A stretch of DNA of 48,286 nt from Oxalobacter formigenes (GTDB lineage: Bacteria; Pseudomonadota; Gammaproteobacteria; Burkholderiales; Burkholderiaceae_D). The notes under the pieces were generated by a model. It ran no database searches. It was not told where the DNA came from and saw nothing but the letters and a program-made list of their open reading frames with translations. The number at the start of each line of letters is the position of its first letter. Within the stretch, counting starts at the first letter, position 1. Of this stretch, positions 26,271 to 37,931 are shown in pieces. Both the position numbers and the translations under genes were made by a program. The stretch covers positions 1 through 48,286 of the forward strand of contig CASETG010000062.1 in assembly GCA_949290765.1 (NCBI GenBank), in the 5' to 3' direction.

Positions 26271-28238
26271 TCACTCTTCATCCGTACTGTCTTCATCGGG
26301 AATCGCCGGCGTTATCATCGGCTGGACATCCTCATCCGGCACATCGGAATATTGGGCCGGCTCCGTGACGACCGGTGCAACGGCCGCCTGGGAAGGTTTC
26401 TTGCCGAGCAGGAAATAATCCATCGCCTTTCTGGCGATCGGCGCTGCTGCCGTCGCTCCGAAACCGGCATTCTCGACGATAAGCGCAATGACGATTTTCG
26501 GATTGTCCACCGGCGCGAAAGCGGTATAAAGTGCGTGATCCCGCTTGTGCTCGGCCAGCGCCGCGGCATTGTACTTCTCATTCTTGCCGATGCCGATCAC
26601 CTGCGCCGTCCCCGTCTTGCCACCGGAGACGTAACCTGCGCCGCTGAAAACCCTGGCGGCTGTCCCTTCCGTCGTCACACCGACCATCGCGCGCTTGATG
26701 ATATCGATATTTTTCTGCTGGATATCAAGCTTGACCGTCTCCGTCACGACAGGTCGCCGCTCATGCGTCGCACCATCCTCGATTTCCTTGACCAGATGGG
26801 GGCGAGCGGCCGAACCGTTATTGACCAGCAAGGATGTCGCAAAAGCGAGCTGAAGCGGTGTAAACGTGTTGTACCCCTGCCCGATACCCAGAGAAATCGT
26901 TTCACCGGGGTACCATTTCTTCTGCGCCGGATTGCGATACGCCGACCGTTTCCAGTGTGTCGATGGCAAAATCCCTTTCCGTTCATGCGGCAAATCGATA
27001 CCCGTCTTTTCACCGAAACCGAACTGTTTCATGAAATCGTGCATGGTATCGACCCCCATTTCCGCAGCCAGCACATAGTAATACGTATCGCATGACTGCA
27101 CGATCGATTTGTACATATCCACGATCCCGTGTCCGCCAACCTTGTCATCCCTGAAACGGTGATTGCCGTAATTGAAATATCCCGGGTCATTGATGGCCGC
27201 CTGCGGTGTGCGGTATCCCAATTCCAGTGCCGCCAGCGCCATGAAAGGCTTGTAAGTCGAACCGGGCGGATATGCGCCGCGAACCGGACGGTTGATCAGC
27301 GGACGGTTGATCGACGTATTCAGCGCATCCCAGTTCTGCTGGTCGATACCATCGACAAACAGATTCGGGTCGAATGTCGGTTTGGACACATAAGCCAGAA
27401 TTTCGCCGGTCGACGGATCCATCGCCACCAGCGCGCCGCGCCGTTTCCCGAACGCCTCTTCAACCACCTTCTGCAATTCGATATCGATCGAAAGAATCAG
27501 ATTGCTGCCCGGTACAGTCGCGCGTGTTGACAGCGTGCGGACAGCCCTGCCGCTGGCGGAAACTTCCATTTCATCGTATCCCGTCACACCATGCAGGATA
27601 CTTTCATAATTTTTCTCGATCCCTTCCTTGCCGTAGTGCGTCGTTCCCTGATAATTGGTTTCTTCTTCCTCGGGCAAGCGATCCATATCTTTCTGGCTGA
27701 TCCGGCCGATATACCCGATTGCATGGGACGCCACCTCGCCCAGCGGGTATTGCCGGAACATGCGCGCCTGCACTTCGACACCGGGGAAACGGTAACGCTG
27801 CACAGTAAAACGCGCGACTTCGGCATCGGTCAGCTTCGACTTGAGAACGACACCTTCAAAACGTTTCGTTTCTTCCATGCGTCTTTTGAAACGTTTGATT
27901 TCAAAGGGCGAAATCTCGACAAGTTCTGACAGTTCGGCAATCACCTCATCGACTTTTCCCTGTATCTTGGCCGGCGTGATTTCCAGTGTATAGGCTGAAT
28001 AATTGTCGGCCAGCACCACCCCGTTACGATCGGTGATCATGCCGCGTGCCGGCATGGTCGGCACAATGGAAATCCGGTTTTCATCAGCCTGCGCGGCATA
28101 ATTGCTGTGGCGCACTATCTGCAACCACACGAACCGCAACAGCAAAAGAAAGAAACAGAACAGAACGAAAACGGCAAGCGCCATGATCCGTTTTCTGAAA
28201 CGGTGCAAGTCACTATCGCTGTCATTGAGATGCGACAT
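26271..28238 (-). CDS. mrdA: Penicillin-binding protein 2 (MrdA), class B transpeptidase of the elongasome
   Basis: A 655-residue protein. One N-terminal membrane helix (about 17-40) is followed by a PBP-dimer domain (RGMITDRNGVVLADN onward) and a transpeptidase domain. The active-site motifs are STYK (the nucleophile Ser in PPGSTYKPF, about 330), SCD in the SxN position, and KTGTAQV (about 540). It cross-links peptidoglycan made by RodA during side-wall growth. The start at 28238 is chosen because GAGG lies 8 bases upstream; an in-frame ATG 30 bases earlier has no such site. The last 30 residues are acidic and probably disordered. It sits between mreD and rodA in the usual order. Confidence 0.95.
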   Translation of the reverse strand: MSHLNDSDSDLHRFRKRIMALAVFVLFCFFLLLLRFVWLQIVRHSNYAAQADENRISIVPTMPARGMITDRNGVVLADNYSAYTLEITPAKIQGKVDEVIAELSELVEISPFEIKRFKRRMEETKRFEGVVLKSKLTDAEVARFTVQRYRFPGVEVQARMFRQYPLGEVASHAIGYIGRISQKDMDRLPEEEETNYQGTTHYGKEGIEKNYESILHGVTGYDEMEVSASGRAVRTLSTRATVPGSNLILSIDIELQKVVEEAFGKRRGALVAMDPSTGEILAYVSKPTFDPNLFVDGIDQQNWDALNTSINRPLINRPVRGAYPPGSTYKPFMALAALELGYRTPQAAINDPGYFNYGNHRFRDDKVGGHGIVDMYKSIVQSCDTYYYVLAAEMGVDTMHDFMKQFGFGEKTGIDLPHERKGILPSTHWKRSAYRNPAQKKWYPGETISLGIGQGYNTFTPLQLAFATSLLVNNGSAARPHLVKEIEDGATHERRPVVTETVKLDIQQKNIDIIKRAMVGVTTEGTAARVFSGAGYVSGGKTGTAQVIGIGKNEKYNAAALAEHKRDHALYTAFAPVDNPKIVIALIVENAGFGATAAAPIARKAMDYFLLGKKPSQAAVAPVVTEPAQYSDVPDEDVQPMITPAIPDEDSTDEE

Positions 28239-28322
28239 CGTCTTACCTCGCCACAAAAGCGCCGCCACAAAAGCCGGGCACCGGTTCTGCCATACCGTTC
28301 ACCGGCAAAAAACATACCGGCA

Positions 28323-28847
28323 TCATATGGAACGATCCATATCCGTATCGACGGCACGACGCTGCGGCGCCAGAAGAATCATGGTCACCACAGGCCACAG
28401 CATGGCGCCGACACAACTGTCTATCAGATACAGCCAGCTTGAAATATGATGGCCGACGATATGCTGAACCAGAATCTGTATCAGCTGCGTGGCCAGCAAC
28501 AGCATGAGGATATACCACACCTGTTTTTTCAGCGGAAACCAGAGAACCCGACGATGCAGGGTAATCGCGAAATAACTGAGCAAAGTGTAAGCCAGCGCGT
28601 TTTCACCCAGCAGGGTGGCGTCATTGACATCCATGAGCAAACCCATGCAAAACGCGATACCGATACCCACACGCTTGGGCTGATGGATACCCCAGAAAAC
28701 CAGCACCAGTGCGACGAAATCAGGTACGCCGATCCAGTGTCCCCATGGCTGGAGATTGAGCATGAACGCGACAAACAGACTGAACGCGATAAAAACCGGA
28801 CTGACCGGCAACAGGATTCTTTCCGGAGTCCGTTTCATGCCGCTCAT
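28323..28847 (-). CDS. mreD: Rod-shape-determining protein MreD
   Basis: A 174-residue integral membrane protein with five or six helices, a basic N-terminus (MSGMKRTPERILLPVSP) and the MreD-like block GMLMDVNDATLLGENALAY (second letter is L in the protein: GLLMDVND). MreD works with MreC to couple MreB filaments to cell-wall synthases. Its start overlaps the end of mreC by 4 bases (ATGA type). It ends 84 bases before mrdA. Confidence 0.92.
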   Translation of the reverse strand: MSGMKRTPERILLPVSPVFIAFSLFVAFMLNLQPWGHWIGVPDFVALVLVFWGIHQPKRVGIGIAFCMGLLMDVNDATLLGENALAYTLLSYFAITLHRRVLWFPLKKQVWYILMLLLATQLIQILVQHIVGHHISSWLYLIDSCVGAMLWPVVTMILLAPQRRAVDTDMDRSI

Positions 28848-29767
28848 TTCCCTTTCCCCGCGTTATTTTGCTGCGGAGCTTCCCGCTTGCGGGTCGCGAC
28901 CGTCCGTTCGCTGCTCGTCGGACGCGGCGTCACGCTCGTATCGGAGAGCAATACCAGCACCTGCCGGTTCCGGTTGATGCCTGCCGACGGCTCGCAAATA
29001 ATATTGCTGTACGAATCGTCAGTCCCCTCATGCATCATGGCCACCTTGCCAACGGCCAGTCCGGCCGGATACACCCCGTCGATTCCCGAAGTGACCAGCA
29101 AATCTCCCTGCTCGATATCGGCATTGGCCATCATGAAACGCAATTCCAGATATCCCTGTTGTCCTTTACCGTAAGCGACACTGCGTTCCCCGCTGCGGAC
29201 ATTCAATACCGGAATGGCCTGGTCCTTGTCGGTCAGCAACGTCACTTCACAAGTCGTCAGATACACTTCCGTGACCTGCCCGATCACCCCTTTTTCATCG
29301 ATGACCGGCTGCCCGGGCAGCACGCCATGACGCGACCCGCGATTCAGCACCACCTTGCGCACGAACGTATTGCGCGCGTCATAGAGAATTTCGGCAGGAA
29401 CGGACTTGACCTTGAGTTGCTGGCTCATCCCCAGCAATTCGCGCAAATGCCGGTTCTCGTTTTCCAGAAACGCGACGCGTTCGAGCGCCTGCGCATCCTG
29501 TATTTCCTTCCCCCGCAACCGGTCGACTTCATCATGCAATTCGCCGACCGACGTCAGATACTCGCCCGTCAGCTCAAACAGGTCGCGCGGCACCATGGCC
29601 ATGCGCTGGACGGGATAAATCACCATACCGATCACATGGCGCACCTTGCCCAGCATTTGCAAATGGGCATCGACAAAAAGCAGCACGATGGCAGCCACCA
29701 CGAAAATGATGACTTTCACTCGTGCCGGAGTACCCTGTTTGAAAAGAGATGGCGGGCCGTATTGCAT
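28844..29767 (-). CDS. mreC: Rod-shape-determining protein MreC
   Basis: A 307-residue bitopic protein. A membrane helix (about 17-37) is followed by a coiled coil (LTSVGELHDEVDRLRGKEIQ; AFLENENRHLRELLG, about 70-115) and the two beta-barrel-like MreC domains. These contain VVLNRGSRHGVLPGQPVI, GVIGQVTEVY, VTLLTDKDQAIPVL and DLLVTSGIDGVYPAGLAVG. It binds PBP2 and switches the RodA-PBP2 complex on. The last 35 residues are Ser/Arg/Gln-rich and look disordered. It follows mreB after 88 bases and overlaps mreD. Confidence 0.95.
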   Translation of the reverse strand: MQYGPPSLFKQGTPARVKVIIFVVAAIVLLFVDAHLQMLGKVRHVIGMVIYPVQRMAMVPRDLFELTGEYLTSVGELHDEVDRLRGKEIQDAQALERVAFLENENRHLRELLGMSQQLKVKSVPAEILYDARNTFVRKVVLNRGSRHGVLPGQPVIDEKGVIGQVTEVYLTTCEVTLLTDKDQAIPVLNVRSGERSVAYGKGQQGYLELRFMMANADIEQGDLLVTSGIDGVYPAGLAVGKVAMMHEGTDDSYSNIICEPSAGINRNRQVLVLLSDTSVTPRPTSSERTVATRKREAPQQNNAGKGK

Positions 29768-29855
29768 GGGAACATTCGCTGCCGGAAAACAGAAACCGGC
29801 ATCATCAGCATGGTGCCGGACATGTACGGAAACACACGGCCGGCCACCGTGCTAC

Positions 29856-30914
<1,059 letters not shown>

Positions 30915-30983
30915 CTAAAAATCCGTATGGCAAAACTGTCGAATCCACCTGAGCATGCAAATCGCCAACTTCAGGTGCAACTA

Positions 30984-31012
30984 TGCAATAACCGCACATT
31001 CTACCTTATAAT
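30984..31012 (+). promoter_or_regulatory. Candidate promoter for gatCAB
   Basis: A perfect TATAAT (31007-31012) lies 17 bases after a weak -35 box TGCAAT (30984-30989). Transcription would start near 31019, about 65 bases before gatC. The -35 match is poor, so an activator or an AT-rich upstream element may help. Confidence 0.45.
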
Positions 31013-31084
31013 TTACGGGATATATCCGATGTTCGGCGCCGAATTGCCGTTCACTCCGAAATTTTTTGTAACAGTCAAAACATT

Positions 31085-31387
31085 ATGCCTCTTGAACTCT
31101 CCGATGTGGAACGCATCGCCCGGCTGGCACAGCTGGAAGTCTCCGACACACAGTTAAGAAAAACGGCCGCACAGCTAAACGATATCCTCGCCATGGTCGA
31201 ACAGCTGCGTTCTGTCGACACTACCGGTATCGAACCGCTTGCCCATCCCGTCTCGGCGTACAGGGACGATGTATCCCTGAGATTGCGGGACGACGCCGTC
31301 ACGGAAGAAAACCACCGTGCCGAATACCAGGCCTGTGCGCCCGCCGTCGAAAACGGGCTGTACCTCGTTCCCAAAGTCATTGAATAA
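31085..31387 (+). CDS. gatC: Asp/Glu-tRNA amidotransferase subunit GatC
   Basis: A 100-residue subunit that stabilises the GatA-GatB complex. Family features are the start [19 protein letters not shown], the helix [25 protein letters not shown] (about 37-61, given in two parts) and a final [12 protein letters not shown]. GatCAB converts Glu-tRNA(Gln) and/or Asp-tRNA(Asn) to the amide form. Which one matters depends on whether glutaminyl- and asparaginyl-tRNA synthetases are present, which this window cannot show. No clear ribosome site precedes the ATG. It is the first gene of gatCAB. Confidence 0.95.
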   Translation: MPLELSDVERIARLAQLEVSDTQLRKTAAQLNDILAMVEQLRSVDTTGIEPLAHPVSAYRDDVSLRLRDDAVTEENHRAEYQACAPAVENGLYLVPKVIE

Positions 31388-31444
31388 AGCCGCGGACGGC
31401 CCGTGCCGCATTCCGCGACTCCAGCGATTCCATTGCCATTTACC

Positions 31445-32896
31445 ATGCATACAAAAACACTATCGGAACTGTCTGCCCTGTTGCAGACCAAACAGATTTC
31501 CGCAACCGAACTGGCCAAACTGTTTCTGAAACGGATCGGCGAAAGCGACCTGAACGCTTTCTTGCATGTCGATGAAGCCCTGACGCTCAAACAGGCCGCC
31601 GCCGCAGATGAACGGATCGCGCGTAACGAAGCGCATCCCCTGACCGGCGTCCCGATTGCACACAAGGATATTTTCGTCACGAAAGACTGGCGTTCCACCG
31701 CCGGCTCGAAAATACTGGCCAACTACACCAGTCCATTCAACGCCACCGTCGTCCAGAAACTGCTGGACGCAGGGATGGTCAATCTCGGCAAGCTCAACTG
31801 CGACGAATTCGCCATGGGCTCGGCCAACGAAAATTCGTATTTCGGCCCGGTTCGCAACCCCTGGGATACCGATGCCGTTCCGGGCGGTTCATCCGGCGGT
31901 TCCGCAGCCGCAGTCGCCGCATGCCTGACACCTGCCGCCACCGCGACCGATACCGGCGGCTCCATCCGGCAGCCATCGGCCTTTTGCGGCGTCACCGGCA
32001 TCAAGCCGACCTACGGTCGTGTTTCGCGCTTCGGCATGATCGCCTACGCCTCGTCGCTCGATCAGGGCGGCCCCATCGCCAAAACCGCCGAAGACTGCGC
32101 ATTGCTGCTCAACGAAATGACCGGTTTCGATCCCAGGGATTCCACGAGCATCGAACGCCAGCCTGAAGATTTCACACGAACCCTCAATGAACCGCTCAAC
32201 GGATTGCGCATCGGTGTACCCGGTGAATATTTCGGCGAAGGACTGGCCGACGAAGTCGCACAACCGATCCGCGCCGCACTCGCCGAATTCGAGAAACTGG
32301 GCGCGAAACTCGTCGATATCTCCCTGAAAAACACGCCGCTTTGCATTCCCGCCTATTACGTCATCGCACCGGCGGAAGCATCCTCGAACCTCAGCCGTTT
32401 CGATGGCGTCCGCTACGGTTTCAGGGCGGAAAACTATACCGACATCCAGGACATGTACCGCAAAACCCGTTCGGAGGGCTTCGGAGACGAAGTCCAGCGC
32501 CGCATTCTGGTCGGCACCTACGTCCTGAGCCACGGATATTATGACGCCTACTACATTCAGGCACAGAAAGTCCGCCGCCTGATCGCACAGGACTACAAGG
32601 ACGCTTTTGCGCAATGCGACGTCATCATGGGACCGGTTTCCCCGACCGTGGCATGGAACCTCGGCGACAAGGCCGACGATCCGGTCGCCAATTATCTGGG
32701 CGACATCTTCACCCTGTCGACGAACCTTGCCGGTTTGCCGGGCATGTCGATTCCATGCGGTTTCGGACGTGGAGAACACGCGAAACGCCCTGTCGGCTTG
32801 CAGCTGACCGGCAACTATTTCGACGAGGCACGCCTGCTCAACATCGCCCATCAATACCAGCAGGCGACGGACTGGCACATGAAGTCTCCCGCCTGA
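31445..32896 (+). CDS. gatA: Asp/Glu-tRNA amidotransferase subunit GatA
   Basis: A 483-residue amidase-signature enzyme that releases ammonia from glutamine for GatB. The Ser-cisSer-Lys triad is visible: Lys in [10 protein letters not shown] (about 78), the cis-Ser in [14 protein letters not shown] and the nucleophile Ser in [35 protein letters not shown] (here VTGIKPTYG...) follows. The ATG at 31445 fits the family; a GTG 42 bases upstream would add a non-conserved stretch. It begins 58 bases after gatC and ends 83 bases before gatB. Confidence 0.96.
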   Translation: MHTKTLSELSALLQTKQISATELAKLFLKRIGESDLNAFLHVDEALTLKQAAAADERIARNEAHPLTGVPIAHKDIFVTKDWRSTAGSKILANYTSPFNATVVQKLLDAGMVNLGKLNCDEFAMGSANENSYFGPVRNPWDTDAVPGGSSGGSAAAVAACLTPAATATDTGGSIRQPSAFCGVTGIKPTYGRVSRFGMIAYASSLDQGGPIAKTAEDCALLLNEMTGFDPRDSTSIERQPEDFTRTLNEPLNGLRIGVPGEYFGEGLADEVAQPIRAALAEFEKLGAKLVDISLKNTPLCIPAYYVIAPAEASSNLSRFDGVRYGFRAENYTDIQDMYRKTRSEGFGDEVQRRILVGTYVLSHGYYDAYYIQAQKVRRLIAQDYKDAFAQCDVIMGPVSPTVAWNLGDKADDPVANYLGDIFTLSTNLAGLPGMSIPCGFGRGEHAKRPVGLQLTGNYFDEARLLNIAHQYQQATDWHMKSPA

Positions 32897-32978
32897 GCGG
32901 CACGAAGCGGACCGGTTTTCCGGTTCGCAAAAAAGAACATTCCGGCGGTTCATCCGTCACACCATCAAAGGAAACACT

Positions 32979-34442
32979 ATGCAGTGGGAAGTAGTCATCG
33001 GTCTTGAAACACATGTACAACTTTCGACCGTATCCAAAATCTTCAGCGGCGCATCGACACACTTCGGCGCCGAGCCAAACACGCAGGCCTGCCCGGTCGA
33101 TCTTGCGCTGCCCGGCGTTTTGCCCGTCATGAACCGCGGCGCCGTCGAAAAAGCCATCCAGTTCGGGCTGGCCATCGGTGCGCATGTCGCGCCCGTTTCG
33201 GTTTTCGCACGCAAAAACTATTTCTACCCCGACCTGCCCAAAGGCTACCAGATCAGCCAGTTCGAGAAACCGGTCGTACAAGGCGGCAAAATCAACTGTG
33301 TCGTCGAACAGAAAGGCAAGGACAGCTATATCAAGACCGTCAACCTCACACGCGCCCATCTGGAAGAAGATGCCGGAAAATCCCTGCATGAGGAATTCGC
33401 AGACATGACCGGCATCGACCTGAACCGTGCAGGAACCCCCCTGCTCGAAATCGTGACCGAGCCGGACATGCGCAGCGCCGCCGAAGCCGTAGCCTATGCC
33501 AAAGCACTGCACTCGCTCGTCACATGGCTCGGCATGTCAGACGGCAATATGCAGGAAGGCTCCTTCCGTTGCGACGCCAACGTCTCCGTCCGCCCGGCCG
33601 GATCGGATGTACTGGGCACACGCTGCGAAGTCAAGAATCTCAATTCCTTCCGCAATCTGGAAGACGCCATCAATTACGAAGTCGAACGCCAGATCGAACT
33701 GATCGAAAGCGGCGGACAAGTCGTCCAGGCCACACGGCTCTACGACCCGGACAAACGCGAAACCCGCGAAATGCGCACCAAGGAAGACTCCGACGACTAC
33801 CGCTATTTCCCGGATCCCGACCTGCCCCCACTCGTCATTTCGCCGGAATGGGTCGAACGGGTCAAAAGCGCCATGCCAGAACTGCCGGACGCCATGCGCC
33901 AGCGTTTCGTCACAGACTACGGCCTGCCCGAATACGATGCGACCGTGCTGACGCAATCGAAAGCCATGGCAGCCTACTATGAACAACTGGTCGCCCTGAC
34001 CGGAAAACAACTCGCCAAACAAAACGCCAACTGGCTGATGGGTGATGTCTCGTCCGCGCTCAACCGTGAAGGCATCGACATCGCCGAGGTACCGGTCAGC
34101 TCCGAACAACTGTCGCTGCTGATGAAGCGTATAGCCGACAACACGATTTCCAACAAAATCGCCAAGGAAATTTTCGGCGTGCTGTGGGAGACCCGCCCGG
34201 CCGAAGCCGATGCCGTCGACCGCATCATCGACGCCAGGGGACTGAAACAGATTTCGGATACCGGCGCCATCGAAAAAATCATCGATGAAGTCCTTGCCAA
34301 CAACACCCGTTCCGTCGAGGAATTCCGTGCCGGCAAGCAAAAAGCCTTCAACTCGCTGGTCGGACAAGTCATGAAAGCCACCCGCGGCAAGGCCAATCCT
34401 GCGCAAGTCAACGAACTCTTGCGCAAGAAACTCGCCGGCTGA
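32979..34442 (+). CDS. gatB: Asp/Glu-tRNA amidotransferase subunit GatB
   Basis: A 487-residue subunit that binds the mischarged tRNA, activates the Glu/Asp side chain with ATP and carries out amidation. The start [17 protein letters not shown] and the blocks [58 protein letters not shown] and [10 protein letters not shown] mark the catalytic cradle. The C-terminal helical and YqeY-like tail domain (about 330-487) binds tRNA. AAAGGA lies 6 bases before the ATG. A strong terminator follows, ending the gatCAB unit. Confidence 0.97.
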   Translation: MQWEVVIGLETHVQLSTVSKIFSGASTHFGAEPNTQACPVDLALPGVLPVMNRGAVEKAIQFGLAIGAHVAPVSVFARKNYFYPDLPKGYQISQFEKPVVQGGKINCVVEQKGKDSYIKTVNLTRAHLEEDAGKSLHEEFADMTGIDLNRAGTPLLEIVTEPDMRSAAEAVAYAKALHSLVTWLGMSDGNMQEGSFRCDANVSVRPAGSDVLGTRCEVKNLNSFRNLEDAINYEVERQIELIESGGQVVQATRLYDPDKRETREMRTKEDSDDYRYFPDPDLPPLVISPEWVERVKSAMPELPDAMRQRFVTDYGLPEYDATVLTQSKAMAAYYEQLVALTGKQLAKQNANWLMGDVSSALNREGIDIAEVPVSSEQLSLLMKRIADNTISNKIAKEIFGVLWETRPAEADAVDRIIDARGLKQISDTGAIEKIIDEVLANNTRSVEEFRAGKQKAFNSLVGQVMKATRGKANPAQVNELLRKKLAG

Positions 34443-34461
34443 CGATAATCTTCAGCTCATG

Positions 34462-34490
34462 AAAAAGGCCTGCTTTTGCAGGCCTTTTTT
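34462..34490. terminator. Terminator after gatB, also facing the GGDEF-EAL gene
   Basis: AAAAAGGCCTGC, loop TTTT, GCAGGCCTTTTTT: a 12-bp stem and a T-run, 20 bases after the gatB stop and 20 bases beyond the end of the convergent GGDEF-EAL gene. The A-run on the left lets it work in both directions. Confidence 0.88.
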
Positions 34491-34509
34491 CTTGCATACC
34501 GTGCGACCA

Positions 34510-37500
34510 TCATGACACTTCACGATCGCTCTTTTCCAGCCATGCCTCAAACTCCGCCGCCGACAGCGGTTTCGAGAACAGATATCCCTGACCGAAATCG
34601 CATCCCGCATCCGCCAAAAGCCGTTTCTGCTCCCCATTCTGGACACCTTCTGCGATTACCTGCATATCCATCTTGTGCGCCATCACGATCATCGTCTCGC
34701 ACAACGCCATATCCTTCGGTTCGTTTTCGACATTCCGGACAAACGCCTGATCGATCTTGAGATAATCGATATCGAATTTCTTCAGATACGACAACGACGC
34801 ATAACCGGTACCGAAATCATCCAGTGCGATTTCCATGCCGCGCCGGTGGAACTCGGCAAGCTGCGTCATGACATGCTGGCTCGACACCAGCAACACCCCT
34901 TCCGTAATTTCGATGACCAATGCATTCCCCGGCAAACCAAGTCTTTCCAGTTCACCGAACCAGTCCGAATAATCTGCCTTGCTCTGGAACAATACTGGCG
35001 AAACATTGATACTGATCTGGAAATCGGCATGATACAGACTGCGCCACCGGACAGCCTGCGCAGCCACCTCACGGAATACCCAGTCCGATATCCCGCCGAT
35101 CAGCCCGTTTTCTTCTGCAATGGCAATGAATTCTCCGGGACTGACCAGACCACGCAAGGGATGATGCCAGCGGATCAGCGCCTCGGCCTTACGTACCCGT
35201 CCGGAAGAAAGATCGACAATCGGCTGGTAAAGCATCTCGAACTGGCATTCCTCGATCGCCACACGCAAATCGTTGGCGAGCCGAATCCGTCTTTGCGCCG
35301 CCTCCTGCATGGACGCCGTAAAATACCGCATCCGGTTGCGTCCCGCCTGCTTTGCGGCATACAAGGCCTGATCCGCATTTTTCAGCAAGGTATCGATATC
35401 GACACCGTCATCGGGATAAATCGTCATCCCCACGCTGGCCGAAAGATACGCCACTTCGTCATTGAGACTGAAAGGCCTCGCCAGCGCCTGCAAGATCTTT
35501 TGCGCGATCTTTTCAGCTGCCGGCAAACCGGGCAAATCCGTCAGAATGACGGCAAACTCGTCACCGCCCAGCCTCGAAACCGTATCGATATTACGCACAC
35601 ATTCCGCAAGCCGTCCCGCCACATCGGTCAACAGCACATCCCCCACATCATGACCCAGCGTGTCATTGATATCCTTGAAATTGTCCAGATCGAGAAACAG
35701 CAACGCCAGTTTCCTGCCCGACTGGCCGACCTTGACCGTTTCCTGGTGGAGACGATCCAGGAGCATCCGGCGATTGGGCAATCCCGTCAGGAAATCGAAA
35801 TTGGCCTGCTGCCAGATCATGTCTTCCGCCTCTTTCTTTTCAGTGAAATCCTCGGAAAGCACGACATAATAACGGACAGAACCGTCTTCGTTGTAAATGA
35901 CATTGATCGTCAGCCAGGCTGCATACAATTCCCCGTTCTTTTTCCGGTTCCACAATTCGCCCCGCCAGACACCTTTTTCACGAAGCTCGCGCCACATCGC
36001 CTTGTAAAACGCCTTGTCCTGACGCCCGGAACTCAAAATACCGGGATTTTTACCCAGCACTTCCTCCGACGTATAACCGGTGATCCGTTCAAATGCCGGA
36101 TTGACCGCCAAAATCTCGTTTTGGGCATTCGAAATCAGAATGGCTTCACTGGAATTCTTGTATACCAGCGCTCCCAGCTGCAATCGTTCCTCGTCTTCCT
36201 TGCGACGTGTCATGTCACGCGCGATTCCCAGCACACCGACCAGATGACCGTCCTGCGTCCTGACCGGTGCCTTGATCACGTCGAAGAAAACCTGTTTTCC
36301 GGTTTTGACATCCCTGACCCATTGCTCCATCATGCCGGGTTTGTCTTCCCTGATGATGCGCTCATCCTCGGCGCGAACCATATCGGCATCCAATTCATGC
36401 GGCAAATCGTCATCGGTCTTGCCGACGATCCGCTCGGTATCCAGACCGAAAAACCGCTCGAATGCCTGATTGCACGCCAGATAAACGCCCTTGGTATCCT
36501 TGAGCCATATCAGATCGGGAATGTTCTCGAACACACTCCTCAGACGTGCCTCGCTCTGCGTCAGAACAGCATTGACCGTATGCAGATCCTCTGTCCGCTT
36601 TTCCACCAGTCTTTCCAGATTCAGCAGCAGCAACGTCCGCATTTCCTGAAGCCGGACCATCGAAACGACACCCAGAAAGAACAACACCAGCAATACCATT
36701 GAAATGGCGACGATTTTCGTTCCCAGATAAAACACGTCGGCGTTATACACGTTCATCGGCAACAACGTGACGACCTTCCACTTGTAGGCGCTCACATCAT
36801 GCGCGCCCAGGCCACCGGAAAAAATCTCGCTGCTGCCCTGACTGGTCTTGACCCCCTTTTTCAACGGCGACATGGTATTGAACGACCACAAACCTTCCGC
36901 CGTCACGAATTGCCCTTCATCGGCCTGCCTGATCCGTTCCCATGCCTGCGGATAACGCTGTGCCATGCTCAGTTCGGACTTGTTGAACATGAACCCGAAT
37001 TCGTCTCCGGCAGAAGGCCCCTTGAGCCAGTAGCCATCCTGATTGACCATCCATGCCGCATTGCCGCGCATACTGGTCAGCTGTTCAAAACGCCCGAGCA
37101 TCGAACCGGCATAATAATTCAGCAACAAGATACCCCGTTTCAGCCCATGGTCGTCGAACACCGGCATACCGAAACGGATAGTCGGAACGTAAGGCTCCTC
37201 GATATGGTCGTTCTCGATATTCAGGTCAAGCGGGGAAACATACATCTCCCCCTCGTTCAGGACATTTGTATCCTCGAAAAAATAGCGTTCCCGCCGATCC
37301 TGCAACTTGTCTTCCGGAATGACGGACGCCTTGTTGTCCACATAATTGATGCGCAACCGCTCGATACCGTTCTCGTCTATCCAGCGGATTTTCTGATAAA
37401 CCTGCTTCGCCTCGGCGAACGCTATCCAGTCCGCAGCGACATTATCCAGATTGGCCTTGTCCGGACGACTCACCATTTTTCGGAAATCGGAGCTGGAATA

Positions 37501-37743
37501 CAGTACCCTGACATCCTGCATGACATACTCGAGACTGCGATTGATCGACACCACGCCGACCATCACGGTCTCGTGCTCCATCTTCCGGTTTTCTTCGTGG
37601 ATAAAGTGCAACTGCGAGCGGTAATACAGATAACTGCCGCCGCAAATCAGCAGGGCGACCGGCAAGAAAATCAGCAGCAGCCGCAAAAGGGGATGCACGC
37701 CCTTGACCGGTTTTTCGAGCCACTTCATCAACGCCTGCTTCAT
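34510..37743 (-). CDS. Membrane sensor with Cache, two PAS, GGDEF and EAL domains (cyclic-di-GMP turnover)
   Basis: A 1077-residue protein. Two membrane helices (about 20-40 and 340-360) flank a periplasmic dCache-like domain. Two PAS domains follow (about 395-510 and 520-640), then GGDEF (about 650-805) and EAL (about 815-1077). The GGDEF signature is intact (RLGGDEFAVIL) with an inhibitory RxxD site (RNID) five residues before it. The EAL domain keeps EALIRW, INVSP, EITEGVLL, LDDFGTGYASL, DYLKIDQAF, AEGVQNGEQ and GQGYLFSKPL, so phosphodiesterase activity is plausible. It may make, degrade or switch c-di-GMP in response to an external ligand. The ATG at 37743 is preferred over a TTG 9 bases upstream. 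It is monocistronic. Confidence 0.92.
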   Translation of the reverse strand: MKQALMKWLEKPVKGVHPLLRLLLIFLPVALLICGGSYLYYRSQLHFIHEENRKMEHETVMVGVVSINRSLEYVMQDVRVLYSSSDFRKMVSRPDKANLDNVAADWIAFAEAKQVYQKIRWIDENGIERLRINYVDNKASVIPEDKLQDRRERYFFEDTNVLNEGEMYVSPLDLNIENDHIEEPYVPTIRFGMPVFDDHGLKRGILLLNYYAGSMLGRFEQLTSMRGNAAWMVNQDGYWLKGPSAGDEFGFMFNKSELSMAQRYPQAWERIRQADEGQFVTAEGLWSFNTMSPLKKGVKTSQGSSEIFSGGLGAHDVSAYKWKVVTLLPMNVYNADVFYLGTKIVAISMVLLVLFFLGVVSMVRLQEMRTLLLLNLERLVEKRTEDLHTVNAVLTQSEARLRSVFENIPDLIWLKDTKGVYLACNQAFERFFGLDTERIVGKTDDDLPHELDADMVRAEDERIIREDKPGMMEQWVRDVKTGKQVFFDVIKAPVRTQDGHLVGVLGIARDMTRRKEDEERLQLGALVYKNSSEAILISNAQNEILAVNPAFERITGYTSEEVLGKNPGILSSGRQDKAFYKAMWRELREKGVWRGELWNRKKNGELYAAWLTINVIYNEDGSVRYYVVLSEDFTEKKEAEDMIWQQANFDFLTGLPNRRMLLDRLHQETVKVGQSGRKLALLFLDLDNFKDINDTLGHDVGDVLLTDVAGRLAECVRNIDTVSRLGGDEFAVILTDLPGLPAAEKIAQKILQALARPFSLNDEVAYLSASVGMTIYPDDGVDIDTLLKNADQALYAAKQAGRNRMRYFTASMQEAAQRRIRLANDLRVAIEECQFEMLYQPIVDLSSGRVRKAEALIRWHHPLRGLVSPGEFIAIAEENGLIGGISDWVFREVAAQAVRWRSLYHADFQISINVSPVLFQSKADYSDWFGELERLGLPGNALVIEITEGVLLVSSQHVMTQLAEFHRRGMEIALDDFGTGYASLSYLKKFDIDYLKIDQAFVRNVENEPKDMALCETMIVMAHKMDMQVIAEGVQNGEQKRLLADAGCDFGQGYLFSKPLSAAEFEAWLEKSDREVS

Positions 37744-37931
37744 CGTCAGCAAATCCCCGAACCTGTCGGCCTGATGCCATCAGGCCAGACCACCTCCCGT
37801 TTGCGCTGCCTTGCGAATACCCATGGAACGCACATTCGCCACACCCGCTTTTCCCTGCCGTCTGTATGGAAATATTAACGTTTTTTCAACAAGACGGATA
37901 CCCTGTGCCGCACATCACGAAACACAAGCGC

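Noticed and set aside
25176..27095. 639-codon plus-strand open frame
   Set aside because: Antisense to rodA and mrdA, which have all expected motifs.
34675..36702. 675-codon plus-strand open frame
   Set aside because: Antisense to the GGDEF-EAL gene, with shadow-type composition.
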